Positions 10,943-18,713 of a stretch of DNA of 51,069 nucleotides are shown here, piece after piece. Location of the stretch: contig JAMOUW010000016.1 of the NCBI GenBank assembly GCA_027067955.1, positions 1 to 51,069 on the forward strand, read 5' to 3'. This DNA is from Thermaceae bacterium. Lineage in GTDB: Bacteria; Deinococcota; Deinococci; Deinococcales; Marinithermaceae. The number at the start of each line of letters is the position of its first letter. Positions within the stretch are counted from its first letter, which is position 1. Below the pieces are notes generated by a model. The model was not told the origin of the DNA. It made no database searches and saw only the letters and a program-made list of their open reading frames with translations. The position numbers were made by a program, and so were the translations under genes.

Positions 10943-12056
10943 AGGCAACATCCAGCAGGCGCTGGACGTTGCCGCGATTGTATCTTTCGATCTCGGGTTT
11001 GCGCGGAGCCGGCAACGGCCCCTCCGGATCGTGCAGCGCCGGACTTAGCTCCCGACCCAGGCGTTCCTGCCAGCGACGGCGCCACGTTTCTGATATATTA
11101 TTCGGTATCTTGCGATCGTGTAATAGAAAATACAACAAAGCCCATACCCTTACCGAGGCGTCGAACGAGTAACCGCCCCCGAGGGTAAAGACAACGCGCC
11201 CATCGGTATATTGTCCGGCCCCGGCGAGCACCCTGCCAAAAATTTGCTCGTAAGCGCGGGTCGTTAGCGTGAGATCGGCCAGCGGATCGAGAAAGTGGGC
11301 GTCGGCTCCCGCCTGAACGAGAATCACGTCAGGAAGAAACCAGGCCAGCGCCTTCGAAAATGCCTGCTCGAAAACATCCAGATAACATTCGTCGCCTGTA
11401 TAGGGCTCGAGCGGCAAATTCCAGCTGTAACCGGTGCCGACCCCCTGGCCTATCTCGAAAACCCCGCCTGTGCCGGGAAACAGGTAGCGGCCCGACTCGT
11501 GCAGTGAGAGGGTGAGCACGCGCGGGTCTTTATAAAACAACCACTGCACGCCATCGCCGTGGTGAACATCCACGTCCAGATACAGCACCCGCATCCCCGC
11601 CGCCAAGAAGTGGTGGATGGCCACCGCCAGGTCGTTGTATACGCAAAACCCCGAGGCGCGATCGAACTGCGCGTGGTGCAAACCGCCCCCCAGCTGCAAA
11701 ACCCGCCGCGCCCGCCCCGCCGTCAATACGCGCGCCGCCTCCAGGGTACCCCCCACCAGCCAGCGTGCCGCCTCCTCCATTCCTTTGAAGACCGGTGTAT
11801 CGCTGGTCCCCAGGCCGTATTCCAGCAGATCGCGCGGTCGCTCCCCCCGGCCCGCCGCCTCGACGCGTCGCAGATAGCGCTCGGCGTGCACCGCGGCCAC
11901 GTCCTCCCGGGACGCCTGCGGGGGCGCCAGCGGGCTCCACTGCGGATCCAGCTCCTCCAGTAACTCGGCCAGCATCGCCAGCCGCAAGGGGCTGAAAGGG
12001 TGACCGGCGCCGAAATCGTAGCTCAGGTATTCGGGGTGGTAAATTACCTGGACCAT
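10920..12056 (-). CDS. acuC: AcuC-type histone deacetylase family protein
   Basis: Zinc-dependent deacylase of the HDAC superfamily; in Bacillus, AcuC removes acetyl groups placed by AcuA on acetyl-CoA synthetase. Visible motifs are GGGLHHA (123-129), SGFCVYNDLAVAI (135-147), YLDVDVHHGDG (159-169) with zinc ligands, and QAGADAHFLDPLADLTLT (248-265). The 378-residue length suits the family. Last gene of acuA-acuB-acuC, overlapping acuB by 13 bp. The ribosome binding site is weak, so coupling to acuB is likely. Acs itself is not in the window. Confidence 0.9.
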   Translation of the reverse strand: MVQVIYHPEYLSYDFGAGHPFSPLRLAMLAELLEELDPQWSPLAPPQASREDVAAVHAERYLRRVEAAGRGERPRDLLEYGLGTSDTPVFKGMEEAARWLVGGTLEAARVLTAGRARRVLQLGGGLHHAQFDRASGFCVYNDLAVAIHHFLAAGMRVLYLDVDVHHGDGVQWLFYKDPRVLTLSLHESGRYLFPGTGGVFEIGQGVGTGYSWNLPLEPYTGDECYLDVFEQAFSKALAWFLPDVILVQAGADAHFLDPLADLTLTTRAYEQIFGRVLAGAGQYTDGRVVFTLGGGYSFDASVRVWALLYFLLHDRKIPNNISETWRRRWQERLGRELSPALHDPEGPLPAPRKPEIERYNRGNVQRLLDVASKYLTAD

Positions 12057-12673
12057 GGTTTCTCGGGCGGCCAGAGCACCTCGAACCCCGCCGCGCGCAG
12101 CTCATCGGCAAGCTTGCGGGTTTCCAGGCTGTCTATCCGCAACACGTTGCGCACCCACCCCGCCTCATCGGGGTAGGTAAGCAGCGAGCGGATGTTGGCG
12201 CCCCGCTCGGCAAAAAACTGCGCCAGACCGGCCAGCTTGCCGGGCCGGTCTGGCAGCCGTACCTCGATGCGGCCGCTGGGCAGGCGGGCGCCGGTGAGCG
12301 CAACCAGCGCATCCAGCAGATCGATACCGGTAATGATCCCTACGAGCTCGCGTCCGTTTACGACCGGCAAACAGCCGATCTTGCGGTCGCGCATGACCCG
12401 CGCCGCCTCTTCCACCGGATCCATTGGATCCGCCGTCAGCACCGGCGCGGTCATGATCTCTTCAACGCGCGCCTGCGGCTTGTAGGGCATAGGTGAGAGC
12501 TCGCTCGTGGCCAGGCGCACGTCGCGGTCAGTGAGGATACCGACTATACGGCTACCCTCCAGCACCGGCAGGTGCCGGATACCCTGCTCCCACATAAGCG
12601 AGTTAGCTTCTTCGAGTGTGGCTCCGGTGGAGATCGTCACCACTGGCGAGTGCATCACGTCTTGTACCAGCAT
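12044..12673 (-). CDS. acuB: AcuB-type protein with two CBS domains and an ACT domain
   Basis: Two CBS domains fill residues 1-125 (VQDVMHSPVVTI, HLPVLEGSRIVGILTDRDVR, then VEEIMTAPVLTAD and CLPVVNGRELVGIITGIDLL). An ACT domain follows from about 135 (IEVRLPDRPGKLAGLAQFFAERG). CBS pairs bind adenylates and ACT domains bind amino acids, so this is probably a metabolite sensor for AcuA/AcuC, although the exact role of AcuB is not settled. GGAGG lies 4 nt before ATG. It follows acuA by 32 bp. Confidence 0.88.
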   Translation of the reverse strand: MLVQDVMHSPVVTISTGATLEEANSLMWEQGIRHLPVLEGSRIVGILTDRDVRLATSELSPMPYKPQARVEEIMTAPVLTADPMDPVEEAARVMRDRKIGCLPVVNGRELVGIITGIDLLDALVALTGARLPSGRIEVRLPDRPGKLAGLAQFFAERGANIRSLLTYPDEAGWVRNVLRIDSLETRKLADELRAAGFEVLWPPEKPWSR

Positions 12674-12705
12674 CGCGCCTCCGTTGCCCCCAGTCTAACG
12701 CCGCA

Positions 12706-13341
12706 CTAGAAAGGAAAGTCCCAGGGGGCGCTGCCCGCAAGGCGCAGTTTGTGAAAGGATTCAACCGCCTCTGGCGGCGCCTTGGCGCCGATGCGGGCCA
12801 TCAGGGCGTTCTCGATGCGGCCGGCGATTTCGGGGTCGTTGGTGCGCCACACCCGAAAGCCCACTTCGCGATAGAGGCGGATCAGCGCTTCGCGATACGT
12901 AAAGGGGCTCACGCCGGTGCGGTCGGTATCGTAATGCCACGAAAGCAACTGAGCGATGACGATCTTGTCATCGAAAAGGCCAACGGCAAAAGTCTGTTTC
13001 AACAAGCGGCGCGCCAGTCCGCGACCGCGCCACTCGGGGGCGACTTCCACCGCGCCAAGTTCCCATATCCGCCCCGTAGGGTCTTCGCTCCAGCGCTCGA
13101 AGCGGTCCGGCTTCTGCAGTGCTACATAGGCTACGGTCCGCCCGGCGGCGAAAGCGGCGCTCACGCACCCTTCACCTGAAGCCGCCAGTTTTACGAGCGC
13201 CTCCTGCTGCCGCTGTGAGGGGCGGAAAACGTTCAGGTCAGGATGGAAGGGATGGCGCTCGAGCCTTTCAGCATCACAGCAAACGCAAATCTCAACCGGG
13301 TCGGTGGTTTCGTGGCTCTCGGGGTTAGCCGCCGCGCGCAC
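12706..13341 (-). CDS. acuA: AcuA-type GNAT protein N-acetyltransferase
   Basis: Probable lysine acetyltransferase that silences acetyl-CoA synthetase. Segments shared with Bacillus AcuA as I remember it are FRPSQRQQEALVKLA, ERWSE, WELGAVEVAPEWRGRGLARR (the acetyl-CoA pyrophosphate loop, about 93-112), NDPEIAGRIENALMARIG and AVESFHKLR. The 211-residue length also fits. Start GTG at 13341 with GGGGGAG 3 nt upstream; the annotated MoaD-like frame overlaps it by 17 bp. Acting against AcuC and perhaps the sirtuin at 16877-17602. Confidence 0.9.
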   Translation of the reverse strand: MRAAANPESHETTDPVEICVCCDAERLERHPFHPDLNVFRPSQRQQEALVKLAASGEGCVSAAFAAGRTVAYVALQKPDRFERWSEDPTGRIWELGAVEVAPEWRGRGLARRLLKQTFAVGLFDDKIVIAQLLSWHYDTDRTGVSPFTYREALIRLYREVGFRVWRTNDPEIAGRIENALMARIGAKAPPEAVESFHKLRLAGSAPWDFPF

Positions 13342-13714
13342 GGTCTCCCCCTACCGGAAGAACCGCCGTTCCGCCTGTCCGGTCCCGGCCCGTTCGCAGA
13401 GGCGGTGTCCCCGCGCGATCACCCGCGCCCTCAGCGGCAGGATGCGGCGCGCCCCCGGCCACCGGGGGGAATATGTCGATCACGTCGGTAGAGCTCAGAG
13501 GGGTAGCCAGTCCCTGAAGGTAGCGCACGTCGCGGCCGTTGAGAAAAAGTGACACCCTTTCAGAAAGCACGCCCGGGGCGCCGAGGAGCTCGGCGGCCAG
13601 CTCGGGATGGCGCTCGAGCAGGGCTTCCAGCACTTCCCCGACCGTGGCCCCCTCCAGCTCCAGCCGCTTCACCCCGGCCATGTCTCTGTAGGTGGCGTAG
13701 AGGTTAACCCGCAT
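13325..13714 (-). CDS. MoaD-like ubiquitin-fold sulfur carrier with an unusual tail
   Basis: Residues 1-88 are a clear Moa[46 protein letters not shown] and the end IFPPVAGG, whose Gly-Gly would be thiocarboxylated. In ordinary MoaD the chain stops there. Here this frame continues 41 residues with poor codon use. The +1 frame over the same stretch is much richer in GC at third positions and stops with TAG at 13351-13353, just before the acuA ribosome binding site. Either a base is miscounted in the G-rich run near 13450, or the gene has an odd tail. I recall that a Thermus MoaD-related protein has a C-terminal domain after its Gly-Gly. No other molybdopterin genes are in the window. Confidence 0.8.
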   Translation of the reverse strand: MRVNLYATYRDMAGVKRLELEGATVGEVLEALLERHPELAAELLGAPGVLSERVSLFLNGRDVRYLQGLATPLSSTDVIDIFPPVAGGAPHPAAEGAGDRAGTPPLRTGRDRTGGTAVLPVGGDRARGG

Positions 13715-13928
13715 GGCGCCTGTCCCACCACCAGGCCGCCGCCAAACCCAACACGAATCCCAGGACCAGCAGCGCCAGCATGAACCAGGCGGTAGCCACC
13801 TCATGAACCCCGAACCACCAAAACCTGGTGCGCTGGGTGAAGTTCAAACCGACCACGACGACAATCAGCAGCACCAAGACCACTGCGAGATAGAGTCGCA
13901 GCTGCACCCGCCACGGCGTGGATTCCAT
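13704..13928 (-). CDS. Small membrane protein with a LapA-like domain
   Basis: 74 residues with two membrane helices: [20 protein letters not shown] (about 11-30) and [20 protein letters not shown] (about 47-66), and a basic end WDRRHAG. The spacing and the GFVLGL motif resemble DUF1049/LapA proteins. The function here is unknown. The ATG at 13928 is preceded by a leaderless promoter. It overlaps the MoaD-like gene by 11 bp and heads the operon that runs to acuC. Confidence 0.7.
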   Translation of the reverse strand: MESTPWRVQLRLYLAVVLVLLIVVVVGLNFTQRTRFWWFGVHEVATAWFMLALLVLGFVLGLAAAWWWDRRHAG

Positions 13929-13934
13929 GGTTTC

Positions 13935-13940
13935 ATGATA
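13935..13940 (-). promoter_or_regulatory. -10 element of a leaderless promoter for the LapA-like/moaD/acu operon
   Basis: TATCAT on the minus strand ends 6 nt before the ATG at 13928, with GAAACC between and no ribosome binding site. It lies back to back with the glyA promoter; the two start codons are 39 bp apart. Confidence 0.65.
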
Positions 13941-13952
13941 CCGCTCTGCGGT

Positions 13953-13958
13953 TATAAT
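13953..13958 (+). promoter_or_regulatory. -10 element of the glyA promoter
   Basis: A perfect TATAAT ends 9 nt before the glyA ATG. A TTTCAT 16 bp upstream (13931-13936) could be the -35 and would sit on the -10 of the opposite promoter. The leader would be only about 2-3 nt long and there is no ribosome binding site. Confidence 0.65.
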
Positions 13959-13967
13959 CGCCTCGAC

Positions 13968-15185
13968 ATGAGCATACAAGATGAGACCGTATTCCAGCTG
14001 ATAGAACTAGAGGCACGCCGGCAGGCCGAGGGCCTGGAACTGATAGCCAGCGAAAACTTCACCAGCGCCCAGGTACGCGAAGCGGTGGGCAGCGTACTGA
14101 CCAACAAGTACGCCGAGGGCTACCCGGGTAAGCGTTATTACGGTGGCTGCGAGGTGGTCGACCGGATCGAAGATCTGGCCATCGAACGCGCCCGCGAGCT
14201 ATTTGGAGCCGCCTGGGCCAACGTTCAGCCGCATTCGGGCTCGCAGGCGAACATGGCGGTATATTTCACACTCATGAAACCGGGAGACACCCTGCTGGGC
14301 ATGGATCTGGCGGCAGGCGGCCATCTCACCCACGGTTCGCGGGTGAATTTTTCGGGAAAGCTTTACAACGTCGTCAGTTACGGGGTAAATCGCGAAAGCG
14401 AGCGCATCGATTACGACGAGGTGGAACGCCTGGCGCAGGAGCACCGCCCCAAGGTGATCGTCGCCGGGGCGAGCGCCTACCCCCGCGAAATCGACTTCTC
14501 CCGTTTTCGCGCCATAGCCGACGCTGTCGGAGCCTTCCTGGTGGTCGACATGGCCCATTTCGCCGGGCTCGTAGCCGCAGGCGTGCACCCGAACCCGGTT
14601 CCTTTCGCCGATGCGGTGACCAGCACCACCCACAAGACCCTGCGCGGCCCCCGCGGAGGGCTCGTACTCTCACGCGACGAGAAACTCGGCAAGAAGATAG
14701 ACAAAACCGTCTTCCCCGGAATCCAGGGAGGGCCGCTGGAACACGTAATAGCTGGTAAGGCCGTGGCTTTCTTCGAGGCGATGCAGCCCGACTTCAAGAC
14801 CTACGCCAGTACCGTCGTGGCCAACTCCCAGAAACTCTCCGGCGAGCTCGCCGCACGCGGTTACCGCATCGTTTCCGGCGGCACCGATAACCACCTCTTC
14901 CTGGTCGACCTGCGGCCCGCGGACATAACCGGGGCCGAGGCCGAAGACCGTCTGGGGCGGGCGGGCATCACCGTTAACAAGAACGGCATCCCCTTCGACC
15001 CGCAGCCGCCGCGAGTAACCAGTGGTATCCGCGTAGGCACCGCCGCCATTACTACCCGCGGCTTCACGCCCGAAGAGATGGTCCAGGTTGCCGAGTTCAT
15101 GGACGCGGCCCTGCGCGAAACCATGCCGGTAGAGGAAATCGCTGAGGGGGTGCGCGCCCTTTCGCTGGCGCACCCGATGCCGTAG
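13968..15185 (+). CDS. glyA: Serine hydroxymethyltransferase
   Basis: PLP enzyme that interconverts serine and glycine and supplies one-carbon units to tetrahydrofolate. The 405 residues show [13 protein letters not shown] (21-33), the [11 protein letters not shown] loop (51-61), VDMAHFAG (193-200) and the PLP lysine in [13 protein letters not shown] (K223). The start at 13968 is chosen by homology to the family start and by the TATAAT 9 nt upstream; the open frame continues further upstream but lacks family similarity. Promoter is divergent from the acu operon. Confidence 0.95.
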   Translation: MSIQDETVFQLIELEARRQAEGLELIASENFTSAQVREAVGSVLTNKYAEGYPGKRYYGGCEVVDRIEDLAIERARELFGAAWANVQPHSGSQANMAVYFTLMKPGDTLLGMDLAAGGHLTHGSRVNFSGKLYNVVSYGVNRESERIDYDEVERLAQEHRPKVIVAGASAYPREIDFSRFRAIADAVGAFLVVDMAHFAGLVAAGVHPNPVPFADAVTSTTHKTLRGPRGGLVLSRDEKLGKKIDKTVFPGIQGGPLEHVIAGKAVAFFEAMQPDFKTYASTVVANSQKLSGELAARGYRIVSGGTDNHLFLVDLRPADITGAEAEDRLGRAGITVNKNGIPFDPQPPRVTSGIRVGTAAITTRGFTPEEMVQVAEFMDAALRETMPVEEIAEGVRALSLAHPMP

Positions 15186-15271
15186 AGACGAAGCGGGCGT
15201 TCGTCCGCGGCTCCCGGCATTAGCCAATACGCCGTACCGGGCGCCAGCGGGCAGCCGGTTTGCGCGGTTTC

Positions 15272-15293
15272 AACCCCCGGGTTCCCGGGGGTT
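15272..15293 (+). terminator. glyA-proximal hairpin
   Basis: AACCCCCGG-GTTC-CCGGGGGTT, a perfect 9-bp stem, 86 bp past the glyA stop, followed by GCTCTTAATTAGG. The T tract is short. Two further hairpins follow at 15313-15330 (GCGCCC/GGGCGC) and 15376-15392 (CCCGCAG/CTGCGGG). Nothing coding is visible between 15186 and 15440. Confidence 0.5.
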
Positions 15294-15406
15294 GCTCTTA
15301 ATTAGGCTTCCAGCGCCCCGTTGCGGGCGCCTTTGGCTCCGCGCCCAGGCTACATCCACCAAACTGCGACCGCGTCCCGCAGTCCCTGCGGGGTGCCGAT
15401 TTAGGC

Positions 15407-15412
15407 TAGACT
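15407..15412 (+). promoter_or_regulatory. Possible -10 element for der
   Basis: TAGACT lies 28 nt before the der ATG and would give a leader of about 20 nt containing GGGAG. The -35 is not clear. The same hexamer precedes sdhC at 20715-20720. Confidence 0.4.
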
Positions 15413-15440
15413 GGAGCCTCGGGCCGGGAGTCCCGAAAGG

Positions 15441-16739
15441 ATGCGCAAGGTAGTAATCGTGGGCCGCCCCAACGTGGGCAAATCCAGTCTCTACAACCGC
15501 CTGCTCGGCCGCCGTGACGCGGTGGTGGCCGACGAGGCCGGTGTGACCCGTGACCTCAAGGAGGCCGTGGTCGAGAGCGAGCGCGGAAAGTTCAAGCTGG
15601 TGGACACCGGCGGCCTCTGGTCGGGTGACGCCTGGGAGCCCAAGATCAAGGAGAAAGTGGACCGGGCGCTCGCGGAAGCCGATCTGGTGCTCTTCCTGGT
15701 AGACGGCCGCGCCGAGCTGGCACAGGCCGACTACGAGGTGGCCGATTACCTGCGCCGCAAGAACAAGCCGGTGCGCCTGGTGGCCACCAAGGTGGACCAT
15801 CCCAAACACGAGGCCTACCTGGGCGAACTCTACGCCCTGGGCTTCGGCGACCCCATCCCCACCTCGGTAGAGCACCGCCGCGGCCTGGAGGAGCTCGAGT
15901 ACGCCATCTGGGCAGCCCTCCCGGAGGAAGACGCGGAAACCGAGGTCGAGGTCCCGCCAATCCGCATCGCCATCATCGGCCGCCCCAACGCCGGCAAGTC
16001 GAGCCTGCTCAACGCCATCCTGGGCGAGGACCGGGTCATCGTTTCCAGCCAGCCGGGCACCACCCGCGACAGCATCGACGTCGAGCTCGATTACGGCGGC
16101 ACCCGCTTCGTACTAGTGGACACCGCCGGGATACGCAAGCGGCCCGAGACCGCGGTGGAGCACTTCGCCATCCAGCGCGCCCACCGGGTGATCGAGGAGG
16201 CCGACGTGGTGGTGCTGGCCGTGGACCCCTTCGAGCTGGGCGACCGCGAGCTAAAGATGGCGAACGAGGCCCTGGACGCCGGCAAACCGGTTATCCTGGC
16301 CGTCACCAAGTGGGACGCGGTGCCAAAAGAGGAGCGGCCGGAAGTGCGGCGCCTGCTCCGGGAGAAGCTCGCCCACCTCGAGCATCTGCCCATCGTTTAC
16401 ACCTCGGCGGAAACCGGCCAGAATATCCATAAGATCTTCCAGCTGGCGACGCGGCTTTACCACAAGGCGCGCGAGCGCTTCGACACCGCCGACCTGAACC
16501 GCTGGGTACAGGTATGGCTGGCGAAGACACGGGTGCCCAACTTCCGCGGCCGCCCGCTCAAGATCTTCTTCGTTACCCAGCCCGAGGTAGCCCCGCCCTT
16601 TTTCGTCTTCTTCGTCAACCAACCGGACTTCGTCACCCGTTCTTTCGAAAATTACATCAAGAATCGCATTCGCGAGGACCTGGACCTGCGTGAAGTCCCC
16701 TTCAGGCTCTCCTGGCGGGGCCGAAAGAAGCGCTCTTAG
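15441..16739 (+). CDS. der: Ribosome assembly GTPase Der (EngA)
   Basis: Essential GTPase for 50S ribosome maturation. The 432 residues carry two G domains: GRPNVGKSS near residue 8 with DTGG, and GRPNAGKSS near residue 179 with DTAGIRKR and TKWD. The C-terminal KH-like domain follows (FRGRPLKIFFVTQ). Spacing and length match the family. The ribosome binding site is GGGAG 10 nt upstream, although AAAGG also touches the ATG. It stands alone between glyA and cobB. Confidence 0.95.
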   Translation: MRKVVIVGRPNVGKSSLYNRLLGRRDAVVADEAGVTRDLKEAVVESERGKFKLVDTGGLWSGDAWEPKIKEKVDRALAEADLVLFLVDGRAELAQADYEVADYLRRKNKPVRLVATKVDHPKHEAYLGELYALGFGDPIPTSVEHRRGLEELEYAIWAALPEEDAETEVEVPPIRIAIIGRPNAGKSSLLNAILGEDRVIVSSQPGTTRDSIDVELDYGGTRFVLVDTAGIRKRPETAVEHFAIQRAHRVIEEADVVVLAVDPFELGDRELKMANEALDAGKPVILAVTKWDAVPKEERPEVRRLLREKLAHLEHLPIVYTSAETGQNIHKIFQLATRLYHKARERFDTADLNRWVQVWLAKTRVPNFRGRPLKIFFVTQPEVAPPFFVFFVNQPDFVTRSFENYIKNRIREDLDLREVPFRLSWRGRKKRS

Positions 16740-16876
16740 CCGGGGCTGTCCAGATACCGGGCGGGGATCCGGATCTATCACGAGGAGCGAGCCCGCAAGG
16801 GAAGGCGATGCCGGCTTCACGGCGGCCCCTTCAGACCTTGCTGCACTCCACCAGCAAAAAACCGGGACGCGTCGCG

Positions 16877-17602
16877 TCAGCCGCCAAGCAACTTTTCCAG
16901 CCCCTTAGTCGCCGGATCCCGCAGGGAAAGATCGGCCAGCGGGGTTAGCGGGGTAGTTTCGGGATTGACTTCGATCAGGAACACCCCTGCCGAGCGAGCC
17001 ATACGCCCCAGACTGGCCGCCGGTTCCACCACCGCGCTGGTCCCTATTACCAGCGCCACCTCCGCGGTCATGAAGGCGCGCTCGGCGCTCGCCAGCAAGC
17101 CGGCGTCCAGGAACTCGCCGAACCAGACCACGTCCGGCCGCATGCGGCTGCCGCAACGCTCGCAAACCGGCGGGGGCGTGAACTCAACCGGCGGCGGCAG
17201 CTTCTGACGGTGCCCGCAACGCTCACAGCGCGCCCGGGTTATGTTGCCGTGCAACTCGATCACCCGGCGGCTACCAGCGCGCTGGTGCAACCCGTCCACG
17301 TTCTGGGTGACGAGCAGGAAATCGTCGCCCTTTTCACGCTCGAGCTCCGCCAGCAACCGGTGCGCAAGGTTGGGCTCGGCCACCATTACCTGGGCATAGC
17401 GCATTGCATACCAGCGCCACACCTTTTCCGGATCGCGAGCATAGGCCGCGGGCGTGGCTAAATCCTCGGGGCGGAATCCCTCCCACAAGCCGCCCGCCCC
17501 GCGGAAGGTGACGATGCCCGACTCGGCGCTTATGCCGGCCCCGGTAAGCACTGCCACCCTCCTGGCCGCGGAAAGCCGGGCTTGTGCTTGTTCAATTTCC
17601 AT
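16877..17602 (-). CDS. cobB: Sir2-family NAD-dependent protein deacylase
   Basis: Removes acyl groups from lysines using NAD. The 241 residues show GAGISAESGI (21-30), TQNVDGLHQRAG (99-110), the catalytic histidine in ELHGNI (H118) and a zinc site of two CxxC pairs (126/129 and 147/150). YAMR (residues 65-68) fits the YxxR motif of class III sirtuins, which prefer succinyl or malonyl lysines. This could complement AcuC, which acts on acetyl groups. The ATG is leaderless and faces the K+ channel gene across 40 bp. Confidence 0.92.
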   Translation of the reverse strand: MEIEQAQARLSAARRVAVLTGAGISAESGIVTFRGAGGLWEGFRPEDLATPAAYARDPEKVWRWYAMRYAQVMVAEPNLAHRLLAELEREKGDDFLLVTQNVDGLHQRAGSRRVIELHGNITRARCERCGHRQKLPPPVEFTPPPVCERCGSRMRPDVVWFGEFLDAGLLASAERAFMTAEVALVIGTSAVVEPAASLGRMARSAGVFLIEVNPETTPLTPLADLSLRDPATKGLEKLLGG

Positions 17603-17608
17603 ACTCTT

Positions 17609-17614
17609 AGGATA
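17609..17614 (-). promoter_or_regulatory. -10 element of a leaderless cobB promoter
   Basis: TATCCT (minus strand) ends 6 nt before the ATG at 17602, with AAGAGT between. With a 17-bp spacer its -35 falls at 17632-17637, on top of the -10 of the opposite promoter. Confidence 0.7.
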
Positions 17615-17630
17615 CCGCCGTCAGTGGTGC

Positions 17631-17636
17631 TAGATT
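17631..17636 (+). promoter_or_regulatory. -10 element of a leaderless K+ channel promoter
   Basis: TAGATT ends 6 nt before the ATG at 17643, with GAGCAT between. With a 17-bp spacer its -35 falls at 17608-17613, on top of the cobB -10, so the two promoters should not be occupied at once. Confidence 0.7.
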
Positions 17637-17642
17637 GAGCAT

Positions 17643-18710
17643 ATGGCGCGCACTCAGCGGCTGGAGGTACGTCTTGCCCTGCCGCTTGCCCTGGTGGCGA
17701 CGGTTACGGCGGTGGGCACCGTGGGATACTGGCTGCTCTGGCGGTCCTACGGGGCCACCTGGCTGGACGCGCTGTATATGACGTTCATCACCATCACGAC
17801 GATCGGTTACAGCGAGCCTTTCCCGCTGGACGAAACCGCGCGCGTGTTTACGATGGTCATTGGAACCACGGGCATCGCCAGCCTGTTTTACGTATTCGGC
17901 GTCTTCATGGACTATCTGGTGGAAATGGGAGCCAGCGGAGAGCGGAGGAAACGGCAGATGGAACGCAAAATCGCGGCGCTTTCGGAACACGTCATCCTTA
18001 CCGGCCTGGGTCGCGTGGGACACCAGGCTGCCGAAGAACTGAGCCACGCCCGTGAGCCCTTCGTGGTCATCGAGCGCGATCCGGAAAGGGTGCAGTGGGC
18101 GGTCGAACAGGGCTACGTCGTACTGGAGGGCGACGCCACCGAGGACGAGGCGCTGCGCAAAGCGGGCATCGAGCGGGCCAAGGGTCTGATAGCGGCCACC
18201 GGCGACGACGCCGCCAATCTCTTCATCGTGCTCAGCGCCCGGGCCCTGAACCCCGAGCTCTACATCGTCGCCCGCGCCGAAGAAGCCGACGTCACCCCCA
18301 AAATGCTCAAAGCGGGCGCCAACCGCGTGATCGACCCCTACGCCATCGGGGGGCGGCGGCTGGCGAGCTTGGTGCTGCACCCGGCGGTAGTGGACTTCCT
18401 GGAAACCACGCTGCGCCGCGGCGGCGCGCCCATTTCAATAGAAGACATTCTGGTAACCCGCGACAGCCCGCTGGTGGGGAAGTCGATCGCCGAATTGAAC
18501 CTGAACCGCCGCTACGGCATCGTGGTGCTCGCTATCATCCGCGGGGACGAAACGATCGTGTCCCCCGCGGCCGAATGCGTTTTCAAACCCGGAGATCAGG
18601 TGATCGTTATGGCCACGGTAGAGCAGCTGGACCGGTTCGTGCGCGAAATGGAGCTCCAGGAGGGAGCGAACCGCAAACAGCGGCTCGAGCGGGAAGCGAA
18701 AGGAGCTTAG
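17643..18710 (+). CDS. Potassium channel with RCK (TrkA-N/TrkA-C) domains
   Basis: Two-helix ion channel with cytoplasmic regulatory domain. Helix 1 spans about 11-33, the pore helix and filter follow (TFITITTIGYSEPFPL, 47-62), and helix 2 covers about 67-92. An RCK N domain starts near 114 with the dinucleotide fold HVILTGLGRVGHQAAEEL, and an RCK C domain lies near 260-340. The filter ends GYS rather than the usual GYG, a rare form. The next gene begins 3 bp after the stop, with its GGAG inside this gene. Confidence 0.85.
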   Translation: MARTQRLEVRLALPLALVATVTAVGTVGYWLLWRSYGATWLDALYMTFITITTIGYSEPFPLDETARVFTMVIGTTGIASLFYVFGVFMDYLVEMGASGERRKRQMERKIAALSEHVILTGLGRVGHQAAEELSHAREPFVVIERDPERVQWAVEQGYVVLEGDATEDEALRKAGIERAKGLIAATGDDAANLFIVLSARALNPELYIVARAEEADVTPKMLKAGANRVIDPYAIGGRRLASLVLHPAVVDFLETTLRRGGAPISIEDILVTRDSPLVGKSIAELNLNRRYGIVVLAIIRGDETIVSPAAECVFKPGDQVIVMATVEQLDRFVREMELQEGANRKQRLEREAKGA

Positions 18711-18713
18711 CCG

